DNA of 64,000 nt, taken from NCBI GenBank assembly GCA_012517765.1, contig JAAYUI010000004.1, positions 79,835 through 143,834 on the forward strand, written 5' to 3'. Every line of letters starts with the position of its first letter. Within the stretch, counting starts at the first letter, position 1. The position numbers were made by a program, and so were the translations under genes. Source of the stretch: Caldisericales bacterium (GTDB taxonomy: Bacteria; Caldisericota; Caldisericia; JAAYUI01). Below the pieces are notes generated by a model. The model searched no databases and had not been told where the DNA came from. It saw only the letters and a list, made by a program, of their open reading frames with translations. Shown piece by piece: positions 17,268-25,450 of this stretch.

Positions 17268-18074
17268 ATGAAAAAGCCAACTTTGACCCAGACAATGAGA
17301 TATGCGACCCAGTGGGGAATGCTCCTTTATCTTGCCAGCATATCCACAACCCACATGTACAGGTGGCCCGGTACCTCTGCAGGCCCACTCGATGCCTACT
17401 GCCCCATGGGTGGTCTTGAAACACTGCTCACATTCACCACATCCGGTCAGATAGCCAGGGGGACCAATTTCAACTCACTCCTCCTGCTTGGAGCTCTAAC
17501 CATACTCGTCCTCATCTTCTCCGGTGGTTTTTGTGGCTACATGTGCCCATTTGGCACCGTGCTTGAATGGGTCTACAAAATAAGAAAACTGCTCTGGAAG
17601 AAAACAGTCAGATTACCGAATAAACTCAGTTCCGCACTGTCCTACACCAGATATGGAGTTCTCATCCTCATCATGCTGGTAACTTTTGCAGTTGGCCACA
17701 AACTTTCGCTCCCATTCATCCAGATCGATCCTTATAGGGCATTTTTCCATTTTGGCTATGAGATGAACCTTCGGCTGTGGATTGTCCTTGGCGTTGTTTT
17801 TGGCCTGTCAATCGTTCTCGAGAGGGGTTTTTGCGCTTACCTCTGTCCCCTTGGCGGATATGTTGGCCTGGTCTCGCTGGCAGGGTTCACAAAAATCAAA
17901 AATAATGGCGAGAAATGCATTGATTGCAAGCTGTGCGACAGGGCATGCCCGGTAAACCTCACGCCATCGGGAAAACTAGAACACCACAGGTGCATAATGT
18001 GTTTCAGGTGCGTGGATGCCTGCGTTGGCACAAAAAGCCTTCGCGTGTCGCTTGCCGACAAGGAATGGAGATAA
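17268..18074 (+). CDS. NapH-like membrane polyferredoxin (4Fe-4S protein)
   Basis: 268 residues from the ATG of MKKPTL; a start seven codons earlier is also open, and neither has a clear ribosome-binding site. Four or five membrane helices alternate with cysteine motifs: YCPMGG near 46, GFCGYMCPFG near 84 and GFCAYLCPLG near 185, as in NapH/NosR-type quinol-oxidising polyferredoxins. The C-terminus has two ferredoxin motifs (CIDCKLCDRACP and CIMCFRCVDAC). It probably passes electrons between a membrane carrier and an unknown partner. No partner reductase lies beside it. Confidence 0.8.
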   Translation: MKKPTLTQTMRYATQWGMLLYLASISTTHMYRWPGTSAGPLDAYCPMGGLETLLTFTTSGQIARGTNFNSLLLLGALTILVLIFSGGFCGYMCPFGTVLEWVYKIRKLLWKKTVRLPNKLSSALSYTRYGVLILIMLVTFAVGHKLSLPFIQIDPYRAFFHFGYEMNLRLWIVLGVVFGLSIVLERGFCAYLCPLGGYVGLVSLAGFTKIKNNGEKCIDCKLCDRACPVNLTPSGKLEHHRCIMCFRCVDACVGTKSLRVSLADKEWR

Positions 18075-18172
18075 TTATCAATCGAGGGTTTCCGCAAAAT
18101 ATTGGGGGATTGGAAAAGATGGGGAAAAGACATATTATGTCTGGAGGAACGCAAGGAACGGGGGGGACTTAA

Positions 18173-19411
18173 ATGAATAAGAAGGCATGGATCATAATTG
18201 AGACAGTGGCCGTGGTATTGGCACTCATCGTATTGGTATCTTTTGCCACATTCAACTTTGATTTCTTCGCCACCAGCACCTTTGGAGAGAAATCTGATAT
18301 GGCCTTCATCATCAATCGAACCAACCGCCTTGATAGCACCAGCATAAAAAAAGAAATCAAAGAAGTATATGGATGGGAATACCCTGGATACTATTCTTAT
18401 GCTAACAGCATATCGAAATTCAAAATAAGAGGTGACTATATAACTGATGATCTGTTGGATACAATCATAAACAAAAATAATTATATCGGATTTTCAGGGA
18501 AGATAATATCACGAATGTGGAATGATTTTTTGATTGAACGTAGTGATGGCAATTATTTATACAGAATAAACGAACAGGATGACAAATTCACTATATCAGG
18601 ATATATAAAAACACCCTGCAGTCGCATAGTATGCTATATTCAGGATTATTTATGCTGCACAACATCTGACAATGATGTGATCTATATGTATCCTGCATTT
18701 GATTTGAAAAACACTCCAAAGATATTGAAACTCAACAAACCTTCATTCATTTCGAGTCCGGAGAGAGATCACTTCAGGGGATCATTATACATTTTTGATG
18801 GCCAATTCCTCACCCACTACAATGATGATGGCTCTGTTGATGGGAAAGTCAAACTGGATGACGTTCCCATCAATGACAGAATGATACTTATAGGCTACTT
18901 TAATGTAAGAGACAACAACGAAGTCCTCTTCTATGATGGTTTCAATGCCTGGGGCATCTCTTTTAAAGATAAAAAAGTGCTATGGAAAAAACAGATTGAC
19001 ATCATTGGCAATGGAGTAGACAGATTGGGATGCTACTTTGTCCCAACAAAGCAGGGCATAATGGCCATATCCTCCAATACCGGAGAAACAAAGCTAATTA
19101 TTGATGGTGATGGGTGGAAGCTAGTAGACAGTGTGAACGATAATGAGCGCAACACAGATGCTTCTGGCGATACTTTTGTCTTTATCCGACAACTCAGCAA
19201 CAACAAATACGAACCTGTCCTTCTCCTTGCCACAGAAGGAAAAGCCAAGGTTGTCACCTGTGAACCCTTTGAGGGTGAATATAAAGGATACTTTTTCCTC
19301 CAGGATGCAAGAATTAGTTTGGAGAAAAGCGTATTTAACTTTGTTTTTCTCACCCACAACCGTGTTTACCAATACAGCATCAAACGTCCATTCAAGATCG
19401 TAGCAAAATGA
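18173..19411 (+). CDS. Membrane-anchored beta-rich protein, possible propeller, unknown function
   Basis: 412 residues: one N-terminal membrane helix (about 6-30), then an extracytoplasmic part of many short strands (SRIVCYIQDYLCCTTSDNDVIYMY, RGSLYIFDGQFLTHY, GCYFVPTKQGIMAIS) that alternates like a beta-propeller. The layout (anchor, then an NR...IK segment, then a KIRGDYITDDLLDTI-type segment) recalls the two tandem paralogs at 22.6-25.3 kb, so it may be a remote third member. AT content is higher than in its neighbours. A purine-rich ribosome-binding site (GGAACGGGGGG) precedes the ATG. Confidence 0.55.
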   Translation: MNKKAWIIIETVAVVLALIVLVSFATFNFDFFATSTFGEKSDMAFIINRTNRLDSTSIKKEIKEVYGWEYPGYYSYANSISKFKIRGDYITDDLLDTIINKNNYIGFSGKIISRMWNDFLIERSDGNYLYRINEQDDKFTISGYIKTPCSRIVCYIQDYLCCTTSDNDVIYMYPAFDLKNTPKILKLNKPSFISSPERDHFRGSLYIFDGQFLTHYNDDGSVDGKVKLDDVPINDRMILIGYFNVRDNNEVLFYDGFNAWGISFKDKKVLWKKQIDIIGNGVDRLGCYFVPTKQGIMAISSNTGETKLIIDGDGWKLVDSVNDNERNTDASGDTFVFIRQLSNNKYEPVLLLATEGKAKVVTCEPFEGEYKGYFFLQDARISLEKSVFNFVFLTHNRVYQYSIKRPFKIVAK

Positions 19412-19436
19412 TTTTTCAAAGGAGATAGAATAAAAA

Positions 19437-19586
19437 ATGAAAAGAGCGGTAGCTTACCCGATAATACTTGTCTTTGTCGCAATCGTTCTGGTAATACTCT
19501 TCAGGGCCATCGGCTATTTCATGTCGCCGGCAACACCGGACGGCCAGCCCCCGGCAATTATCAGCCCGATAGAAAACCAGCCGTAA
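19437..19586 (+). CDS. 49-residue single-span membrane peptide
   Basis: The short frame gives one hydrophobic helix (residues 6-22) followed by a Pro-rich tail (SPATPDGQPP). AAGGAG lies 11 bases upstream of the ATG, and the gene follows the anchored protein by 25 bp, so the two are probably one operon. No family recognised. Confidence 0.6.
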   Translation: MKRAVAYPIILVFVAIVLVILFRAIGYFMSPATPDGQPPAIISPIENQP

Positions 19587-19731
19587 GAATACCTTGAGAA
19601 ATCAATCTACAATTTTGTCATCAATATAAGTCTGGAGCAACTCTTCAGGACAAATTGCAAAGAATTGATATCACTTGGTAAAAGCAACCTTTAAGCTTGC
19701 CAAAGACCTCCCCAGACGTTACATTTATTGT

Positions 19732-21807
19732 ATGGAAAAAAGAACGCTCGTCGCATTGGCTGCGGTAAGTATTCTGCTTGCCTCTGCAATCGCATATGCA
19801 CGACCCGCTTATTATGACCAGCTCACAAAAACTTATCCTTCCATACGAGGGAGCAGGATAGATTTTTGCCTTTGCCACGAAAAACACGGTGGTGGTGGCC
19901 CAAGAAACATGTTTGGCCAGGACTGGGCCAAGAGCGGCTACAATTTCAAGACAATCGAACAGATGGACTCGGATGGAGACGGTTTTTCAAACATCAATGA
20001 AATCATTGCCCAGACAAACCCTGGTGATCCAAATGATTTTCCGACCGACAAAATCCCCCCGATAATCACGATAACCAGGCCACAATTTGAAGAAGTGATT
20101 ACCACCAACACCGTGAAAATAACCGGTACAGCAACAGACAACGAAAGGGTAAAAGAAATAAAGGTAAACCTTCAGGGGGACTTCAAGAAGGCCAACATCA
20201 CTGCCACTGGCTGGGAAGCAGAATTTTTCGTGGAAAGAGGTGGCAGGAAGGTGGCAAAGGCGGTCGCCTGGGACATGGCAGACAATTCCGCAGAGGCAAC
20301 AGTTGAATTCATTGTAAAACTGCCCGACAAAACTCCACCAAAAATCGTTTTTCTGTTTCCATCCGAAGGTGTTACTGTCGAGGGCCTTCCAATAGTTGTG
20401 ACCGGCGTGGTAGATGACGACAACGAAGTCACGCTTGTGGAATATTCCATTGATGGCGGAAAGACATGGAACAAAACCCAGGGCACCTATAGCTGGACAG
20501 CACCAATACCTGTGGCGCCAGAGGGCGAGATAAGAATAATGGTCAGGGCAACTGATGATTCAGGAAACATTAGCCAGGTCTACACAAGAAGATTTTATCT
20601 CAGGTTTCCCGAAGTGCCAATTCCGACAATATCCTATCCACAGGAAGGAATGGTACTGGATACTGGCACAGTGACCATTTCTGGAACAATCATGCCACCT
20701 GCAACCAGGGTTTCAGTGAGAGTTGACGGTGCGGTGAGTATGGATGCCAAAATAGAAGACAATTTCTGGACAGCAGACATATCGGGCCTCCAGCCGGGAG
20801 AACACACAATCGAGGCATGCTCCTTTGACAAATACAACAGAAAATCCAGGGAATGCGCCCAGGTAAAATTCACATTCAAGCTCAGGGACACGGAACCCCC
20901 AAGGGTGCAAATAGATTCACCGCCCGATAATGCAGAGGTCGAAATTGGAAAAATATCAGTCACGGGCACCGCAAACGACAATGGCGACATTGACAGAGTG
21001 GAGGTTTCTTTTGACGGGGCAAACTGGATGCGCGCCAGGGGTACCGCAAAATGGTCCTATGATTACGTTGCCAGCAAACCCCAGTTGCTGAGAATTATGG
21101 CAAGGGCATTTGACAAATCTGGGAATTTTACAAAAGAACCTGCCACTTCAACCGTCAGGATCATGGGACCCATGGAGGTACAGTTTATTGGCCCGGATGA
21201 ACAGATGCTTGGCGACGGACTGCTAAAAATCACAGTAAAATTGACCAGAAGACCGGACAGCACACCAGAAATAAAAATGACTGGTTCAACAGAAACCATA
21301 AACATCGAATCCAAAGACCCTCAAACATTCGAAATCAGCGCAATGCTTGGCGGGGGATCGTCATTCCTCTCTGTAAAGGCAACAATGAAAGGCAACACTT
21401 ACAACGCCACAAAACGGATAGACTATGTCGTGACAGTCAAAATGGCCGTCGGGAGCACAACAATGATTGTCAATGGAATGCAAAAATCAATACCGGCCGC
21501 CGCCACAATAATCTCTGGAAGGACATACATACCGTTCAGGTCAATAGGTGAGGCGCTGAGGGCAACAGTTGAATGGGACGACAAACGAAAACAGGCCACA
21601 TACAAGCTGGGCACAAACACATATTACCTGACCCTTGGACAAACAAAGGCCTATGTTAACAAAACAGAGGTGAAACTCTCGTCGGCTCCGCTTCTTGTCG
21701 GCGGGAAGCTGATGGTCCCGGTAAGGGCAATGGCGGAATTGATGGGTGCCAAAGTGGATTATGATGCCCCCACCAGGGTTGTAACTTTTATTTTACCTGC
21801 ACCATGA
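19732..21807 (+). CDS. Exported multi-Ig protein with Ca-loop segment and copper amine oxidase-like stalk domain
   Basis: 691 residues. A signal peptide (1-23, ending AYA) is followed by a CLCHEKHGGGGPRNMFG stretch and an EF-hand/thrombospondin-3-like loop (DSDGDGFSNINEI near 83-95). Four or five Ig-like modules (about 105-560) follow, each starting with a P-x-I/V-x-I strand and carrying TGTATDN or TGVVDDD turns, as in Big/glucodextranase-B-like repeats. The C-terminal 120 residues are a copper amine oxidase N-terminal-like domain (GRTYIPFRSIGEAL and GGKLMVPVRAMAEL). CLCH is one residue short of a CxxCH heme site. Probably a cell-surface adhesin or scaffold. The ATG was chosen because the signal peptide begins there. 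Confidence 0.75.
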   Translation: MEKRTLVALAAVSILLASAIAYARPAYYDQLTKTYPSIRGSRIDFCLCHEKHGGGGPRNMFGQDWAKSGYNFKTIEQMDSDGDGFSNINEIIAQTNPGDPNDFPTDKIPPIITITRPQFEEVITTNTVKITGTATDNERVKEIKVNLQGDFKKANITATGWEAEFFVERGGRKVAKAVAWDMADNSAEATVEFIVKLPDKTPPKIVFLFPSEGVTVEGLPIVVTGVVDDDNEVTLVEYSIDGGKTWNKTQGTYSWTAPIPVAPEGEIRIMVRATDDSGNISQVYTRRFYLRFPEVPIPTISYPQEGMVLDTGTVTISGTIMPPATRVSVRVDGAVSMDAKIEDNFWTADISGLQPGEHTIEACSFDKYNRKSRECAQVKFTFKLRDTEPPRVQIDSPPDNAEVEIGKISVTGTANDNGDIDRVEVSFDGANWMRARGTAKWSYDYVASKPQLLRIMARAFDKSGNFTKEPATSTVRIMGPMEVQFIGPDEQMLGDGLLKITVKLTRRPDSTPEIKMTGSTETINIESKDPQTFEISAMLGGGSSFLSVKATMKGNTYNATKRIDYVVTVKMAVGSTTMIVNGMQKSIPAAATIISGRTYIPFRSIGEALRATVEWDDKRKQATYKLGTNTYYLTLGQTKAYVNKTEVKLSSAPLLVGGKLMVPVRAMAELMGAKVDYDAPTRVVTFILPAP

Positions 21808-21869
21808 CTTTTTACTACAACTCGTCGTATATTGATTGTGATACTAAAAACACTAGGAGGTGTTGCTAG

Positions 21870-22454
21870 ATGATTATAGTTTGGGGTTTTGTCATGTTCT
21901 TCCTTCTTCTTGGCTTCCCATTCTTTGTGCTCGTGGTTGCCAGAAAGCAGGAAGGCTGGATGAAGTATGCCGGATGGGTCCTGGCTGGCCTTTTCACGCT
22001 TTTCCTTCTTGTAACCGGTGTTTTCGCCATCTCAAGGATAGGCAATGGCCGCATGGGAATGATGGCCAGTGGTGGCATGGGTTGCCAGATGATGGGCGGC
22101 GGACCCGGAAAGATGATGGTAAAAGGTGGCATGTGCGGTGGCCCAGGCATGATGGGCGGCGCCGGTTGCTGCCCGATGATGAATGACGATGGTGCCGAAT
22201 GGGACAAATTTGGATTTGACGAAGATGGAAACGCCCTGTTCGAACGCCAGGGCCCAAAAATGATGATAAGAATGTTCAACAAGGACATGTTCCAGGACGA
22301 GAAGAACATTGATTCTTTCATTGAAAATCTGAGGGAAAACCAAAAGGCATTTGACCAGTTCAAGACCAAAATCAATGCTCCAGCCCCAAAGAAGAATACC
22401 ACTACTACCAAAACACCAGCAACACCCACTCCAACAACGCCAAAGAACCCCTGA
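21870..22454 (+). CDS. Membrane protein with Met/Gly/Cys-rich region
   Basis: 194 residues. Two membrane helices (about 3-23 and 31-52) are followed by a 55-residue Met/Gly/Cys-rich stretch (repeats of GGMG, CQMMGGG, GGMCGGPGMM, CCPMM), a charged helical domain and a Thr/Pro/Lys tail. The rich stretch resembles Met- and Cys-based soft-metal (Cu+) binding segments, although it could be a low-complexity linker. AGGAGGTG lies nine bases before the ATG. A strong bidirectional terminator follows. Confidence 0.65.
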   Translation: MIIVWGFVMFFLLLGFPFFVLVVARKQEGWMKYAGWVLAGLFTLFLLVTGVFAISRIGNGRMGMMASGGMGCQMMGGGPGKMMVKGGMCGGPGMMGGAGCCPMMNDDGAEWDKFGFDEDGNALFERQGPKMMIRMFNKDMFQDEKNIDSFIENLRENQKAFDQFKTKINAPAPKKNTTTTKTPATPTPTTPKNP

Positions 22455-22474
22455 TTACTGAATAAAAGCTAGAT

Positions 22475-22508
22475 AATAAAGGGCCACCCTTAAGGGTGGC
22501 CCTTTATT
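22475..22508. terminator. Bidirectional rho-independent terminator
   Basis: A near-perfect palindrome (AATAAAGGGCCACCC and its complement, flanked by A and T runs) lies between convergent genes and can terminate transcription from both sides. Confidence 0.85.
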
Positions 22509-22572
22509 TATTGGGCCGCGCCAAGCACAAGAAAATATGCCTCAACTGAGGATGAAGCAGAACCCGTCAAGG

Positions 22573-23883
22573 CTAGGGCAAATTTTTCAAATCAACCCAT
22601 TTTGCAGGAATCGGAACTCTTTTTACAATTGAACTATAGAAATCAGACTCAGGTGATTTACCAAAATTGAATTTGTATATTTTGCTACTCGTATAGAAAA
22701 ATGATTCAAATTTGTCATAGTCAACAAGAACATGTTCTAGTCTCTCGTCAATATCAGAATACTTATTAAATACCAATGTATTTGAATCTTTGCCAAGATC
22801 AGAGATCTGGTAGATAGACTGGACACCATTTTTATATGAGCCAACGATGTATTTATCGCTAAGAGCATCAATATTCACAAACACATCATATCTTTCATTG
22901 GTAATAAACTTAGAAATACATAGAATTCTATCATCACCTGGTTCTGGACGAATATAGAAATAGTACAATCCATCTTTGGTGTTATAAAGAGAATAATAGG
23001 CACTTGATAACACATCACCAAGTTTGATATGCTCGATAAAACTCTTTGTTTCGTGATAGAATATATGCAAGTAAGAGCCATCAAAAACACACAAATATCT
23101 TCTAAAAGAGTAAAATTGATAATATTCTTCTACAAAACTATTAAAATTTTGGTCTGATGGTGTTCCCTTGTAACCGGTTGGGTACTTGGATATCTCTGTC
23201 AATGACTTGCTGTCAAATTTGTAAAAACAGAGATTCATCCCGTCATAACCAACTGCTAACACATCTACATCATAATATAACGCATCGCAATGATATAGTG
23301 ATGTCTGAACCTTGAATGAGCCATGTGTTTCTGACATGTTTTTTAAGTTGTATATTCCATATTCCAACAGCGATTTCGATTCACACAATATTGAAACACC
23401 ATCATCATCTGAAAACGAAAAAGATACCACTTTGTCAAACTCTGTTTTGAACCTGAAGATCGAATATTTACTGTAATTCTTGTCTCTGTCGTCTTCCGAA
23501 AAGGTGATAGCAACAAGAGATTTTGTTTTGTCAGCATTGAGGCAGATGAAGGATAGAACACTACTGTAGGTTTTACCAGTATCTAGTGGAGTATTCCGAA
23601 TGAGATAATCTATAACACTTCCACCAAGATCTATTGAATTGAGAAGCTTCTTCAGGGAGCAATCCTTGTATATTATCAATTTGCTGCCATCAAGCACAAC
23701 TGGTTTTGGGTTCATTCGGAAAGAATGATCATATAAAGCATCAATGACCTTGCCTTTATTTCTGTTTGACTCAATCAGTTCGAGCTTCAATGGCACAGGA
23801 GGTTTGAGAACATTAACGATCAGGTATGCTGATATTGCTACTAAAACCAACAAACATAGCCATATAATTGTCATTTTCTTCAT
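22573..23883 (-). CDS. Membrane-anchored protein, tandem paralog 2, unknown function
   Basis: 436 residues. The N-terminal helix (about 4-25) is followed by the shared segment NVLKPPVPLKLELIESNRNK and then KVIDAL. The remainder is made of short strands (KLIIYKD, LYYDVDVLAVGYDGMNLCFY, RYLCVFDGSYLHIFYHET) with a propeller-like rhythm. It is a paralog of the gene immediately upstream on the same strand. The protein similarity is strong only near the start, and the DNA there is almost identical. AT-rich relative to neighbours. No catalytic motif. Confidence 0.65.
   Translation of the reverse strand: MKKMTIIWLCLLVLVAISAYLIVNVLKPPVPLKLELIESNRNKGKVIDALYDHSFRMNPKPVVLDGSKLIIYKDCSLKKLLNSIDLGGSVIDYLIRNTPLDTGKTYSSVLSFICLNADKTKSLVAITFSEDDRDKNYSKYSIFRFKTEFDKVVSFSFSDDDGVSILCESKSLLEYGIYNLKNMSETHGSFKVQTSLYHCDALYYDVDVLAVGYDGMNLCFYKFDSKSLTEISKYPTGYKGTPSDQNFNSFVEEYYQFYSFRRYLCVFDGSYLHIFYHETKSFIEHIKLGDVLSSAYYSLYNTKDGLYYFYIRPEPGDDRILCISKFITNERYDVFVNIDALSDKYIVGSYKNGVQSIYQISDLGKDSNTLVFNKYSDIDERLEHVLVDYDKFESFFYTSSKIYKFNFGKSPESDFYSSIVKRVPIPAKWVDLKNLP
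23771..23816 (-). repeat. 46-bp direct repeat inside tandem paralogs (copy 2)
   Basis: This stretch is identical to 25153-25198 and encodes the segment just after the membrane anchor in the second paralog. Confidence 0.85.
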
Positions 23884-23993
23884 TGCAGCTACTCCAAGGA
23901 AACCTCATTACTGTTAATTTAAGGTTCATTCAATCATAGCGATGATAAGTTTATTGAGTATAAATCATTTGAGAAAAAGAATAGTGCTTTTAT

Positions 23994-25262
23994 TTATTTG
24001 ATATAGATTTTCCTAACCAACGCATTTTGATAATCACGTTTTGAAGTATTATCATGACTAAATTTCAGCACTTGATTTTTTGTGTAAAAATATATTTCAA
24101 AGGGGAATGATCGATTGTGAATGATAAATTCGACTTTTTGTGGGATATCTTCAAATTTGAATACATCTATTGTATCGCCATTATTAGGTGTTGTATCATT
24201 GAGCATATGCAAATTTTGTTTATTATTTGTGAAAGAGCCAACAATGTAATTCATGCCATGAAAACATTGAAATAATGTAAGATCTGGAGTTATCAGGTCT
24301 GTCAATTTCAAATCGGACATATTAAATTTGTTCTCGTTCTTGTTAACATAGTAAATTCCAGTATTAGATGAATATAGAGAATAAAAAAGACTTCTGCTCA
24401 CTTTGCCAATATTATATTTATCTACGAATGTTTTCTTCTGCATATCAAAAATGTGCAAGTATGTCCCGTCATATAAACCAATATGGTCTAAGGCTCCATC
24501 ATAAACCCAATACATATCTACCACGCTATTTAAGAGTGAATCTTCCAGGTTGCCTTGCATACCAACATCATGTTTTTCAACTTCAGAAAAGCCTTTCCCA
24601 TCAACTCTAAAAAAATATAAGCATTTTCCATCATATCCTATTGTGGAAGTGTTAAAATCGTTGTTATAAAAAAACGATAGAAGCATTTTTTGAGTTGCTT
24701 GTTTTTTGATAATTGTCCCGTCTGAATCATAGATACAGATGTTATCAAGAGAATCAGACTGGCAAAGAATATAGAATTTCTTGGATTCTTTGGAATAGGA
24801 AAGATTGATAATTTTATCCATATTTGTAGAAAATTCGACATATTCATATTCTTTAAAAGAAGAAATTTGCATTTGTTTTTGAGTGAAAACTATTGAAACT
24901 ACCTTTTTTGCATTTAAATCATCCTTACAAATTAAAGTAATAATAACATTATCAAAGCTGAGCATATTGGGTGCATTTTTGATGTAATAGTCTATAACAC
25001 TACCCGGAAGTTTTATGGAATTTACAATATATTTCAAATCTGGACCATTGTATATTTTTAATGTATTATCATCCAGAATGACAGGTTTTGGATCACGACC
25101 ATAATATTCTGGGAATAAGGCATCAATGACCTTTCCCTTGTTCCTATTCGAGTCAATCAGTTCGAGCTTCAATGGCACAGGAGGTTTGAGAACATTAATG
25201 ATCAAGTATACCAACAATATCACCAGGATTGCAAGAGACGATATCAAAACAATTCTCCTCAT
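23994..25262 (-). CDS. Membrane-anchored protein, tandem paralog 1, unknown function
   Basis: 422 residues. The N-terminal helix (about 5-24) is followed by the same NVLKPPVPLKLELIDSNRNK stretch, GKVIDAL, and a motif NPKPV/DPKPV-x-LD-x-K/TLKIY shared with its neighbour. The body has repeated strands (KCLYFFRVDGKGFSEV, DHIGLYDGTYLHIFDMQKK) suggesting a beta-propeller outside the membrane. AT-rich. The start is preceded by GGGAGG about 7 bases upstream. No function can be assigned. Confidence 0.65.
   Translation of the reverse strand: MRRIVLISSLAILVILLVYLIINVLKPPVPLKLELIDSNRNKGKVIDALFPEYYGRDPKPVILDDNTLKIYNGPDLKYIVNSIKLPGSVIDYYIKNAPNMLSFDNVIITLICKDDLNAKKVVSIVFTQKQMQISSFKEYEYVEFSTNMDKIINLSYSKESKKFYILCQSDSLDNICIYDSDGTIIKKQATQKMLLSFFYNNDFNTSTIGYDGKCLYFFRVDGKGFSEVEKHDVGMQGNLEDSLLNSVVDMYWVYDGALDHIGLYDGTYLHIFDMQKKTFVDKYNIGKVSRSLFYSLYSSNTGIYYVNKNENKFNMSDLKLTDLITPDLTLFQCFHGMNYIVGSFTNNKQNLHMLNDTTPNNGDTIDVFKFEDIPQKVEFIIHNRSFPFEIYFYTKNQVLKFSHDNTSKRDYQNALVRKIYIK
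25153..25198 (-). repeat. 46-bp direct repeat inside tandem paralogs (copy 1)
   Basis: Identical to 23771-23816, with flanking sequence also similar over about 90 bp. It encodes the conserved post-anchor segment. Confidence 0.85.
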
Positions 25263-25393
25263 ATTTTGTCCTCCCTTGGCAAATTAAAATCTCCTGGAAA
25301 AAATACAAGATTTGAAACTGCCATAAATTGTATTTATAATGAAAACAGATTCAACACCAACAATTCAAGCATTTCCCGGTCTTATCAAACTAC

Positions 25394-25420
25394 AAAGACC
25401 GGCCCTTTCGGGCCGGCCCA
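25394..25420 (-). terminator. Rho-independent terminator
   Basis: A CCGGCCC / GGGCCGG stem with a 4-nt loop. Read on the minus strand it is followed by TCTTTG and ends the GxDxY-repeat gene. Confidence 0.7.
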
Positions 25421-25450
25421 TGTTTTGACCATACAAAACTCAGACTATTC

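Noticed and set aside
16576..17271. Alternative frame over the decarboxylase beta gene
   Set aside because: The same-strand beta subunit is a full-length match; this frame has no domain and ends past the terminator.
19732..21807. c-type cytochrome
   Set aside because: The motif is CxCH rather than CxxCH and there is only one such site.
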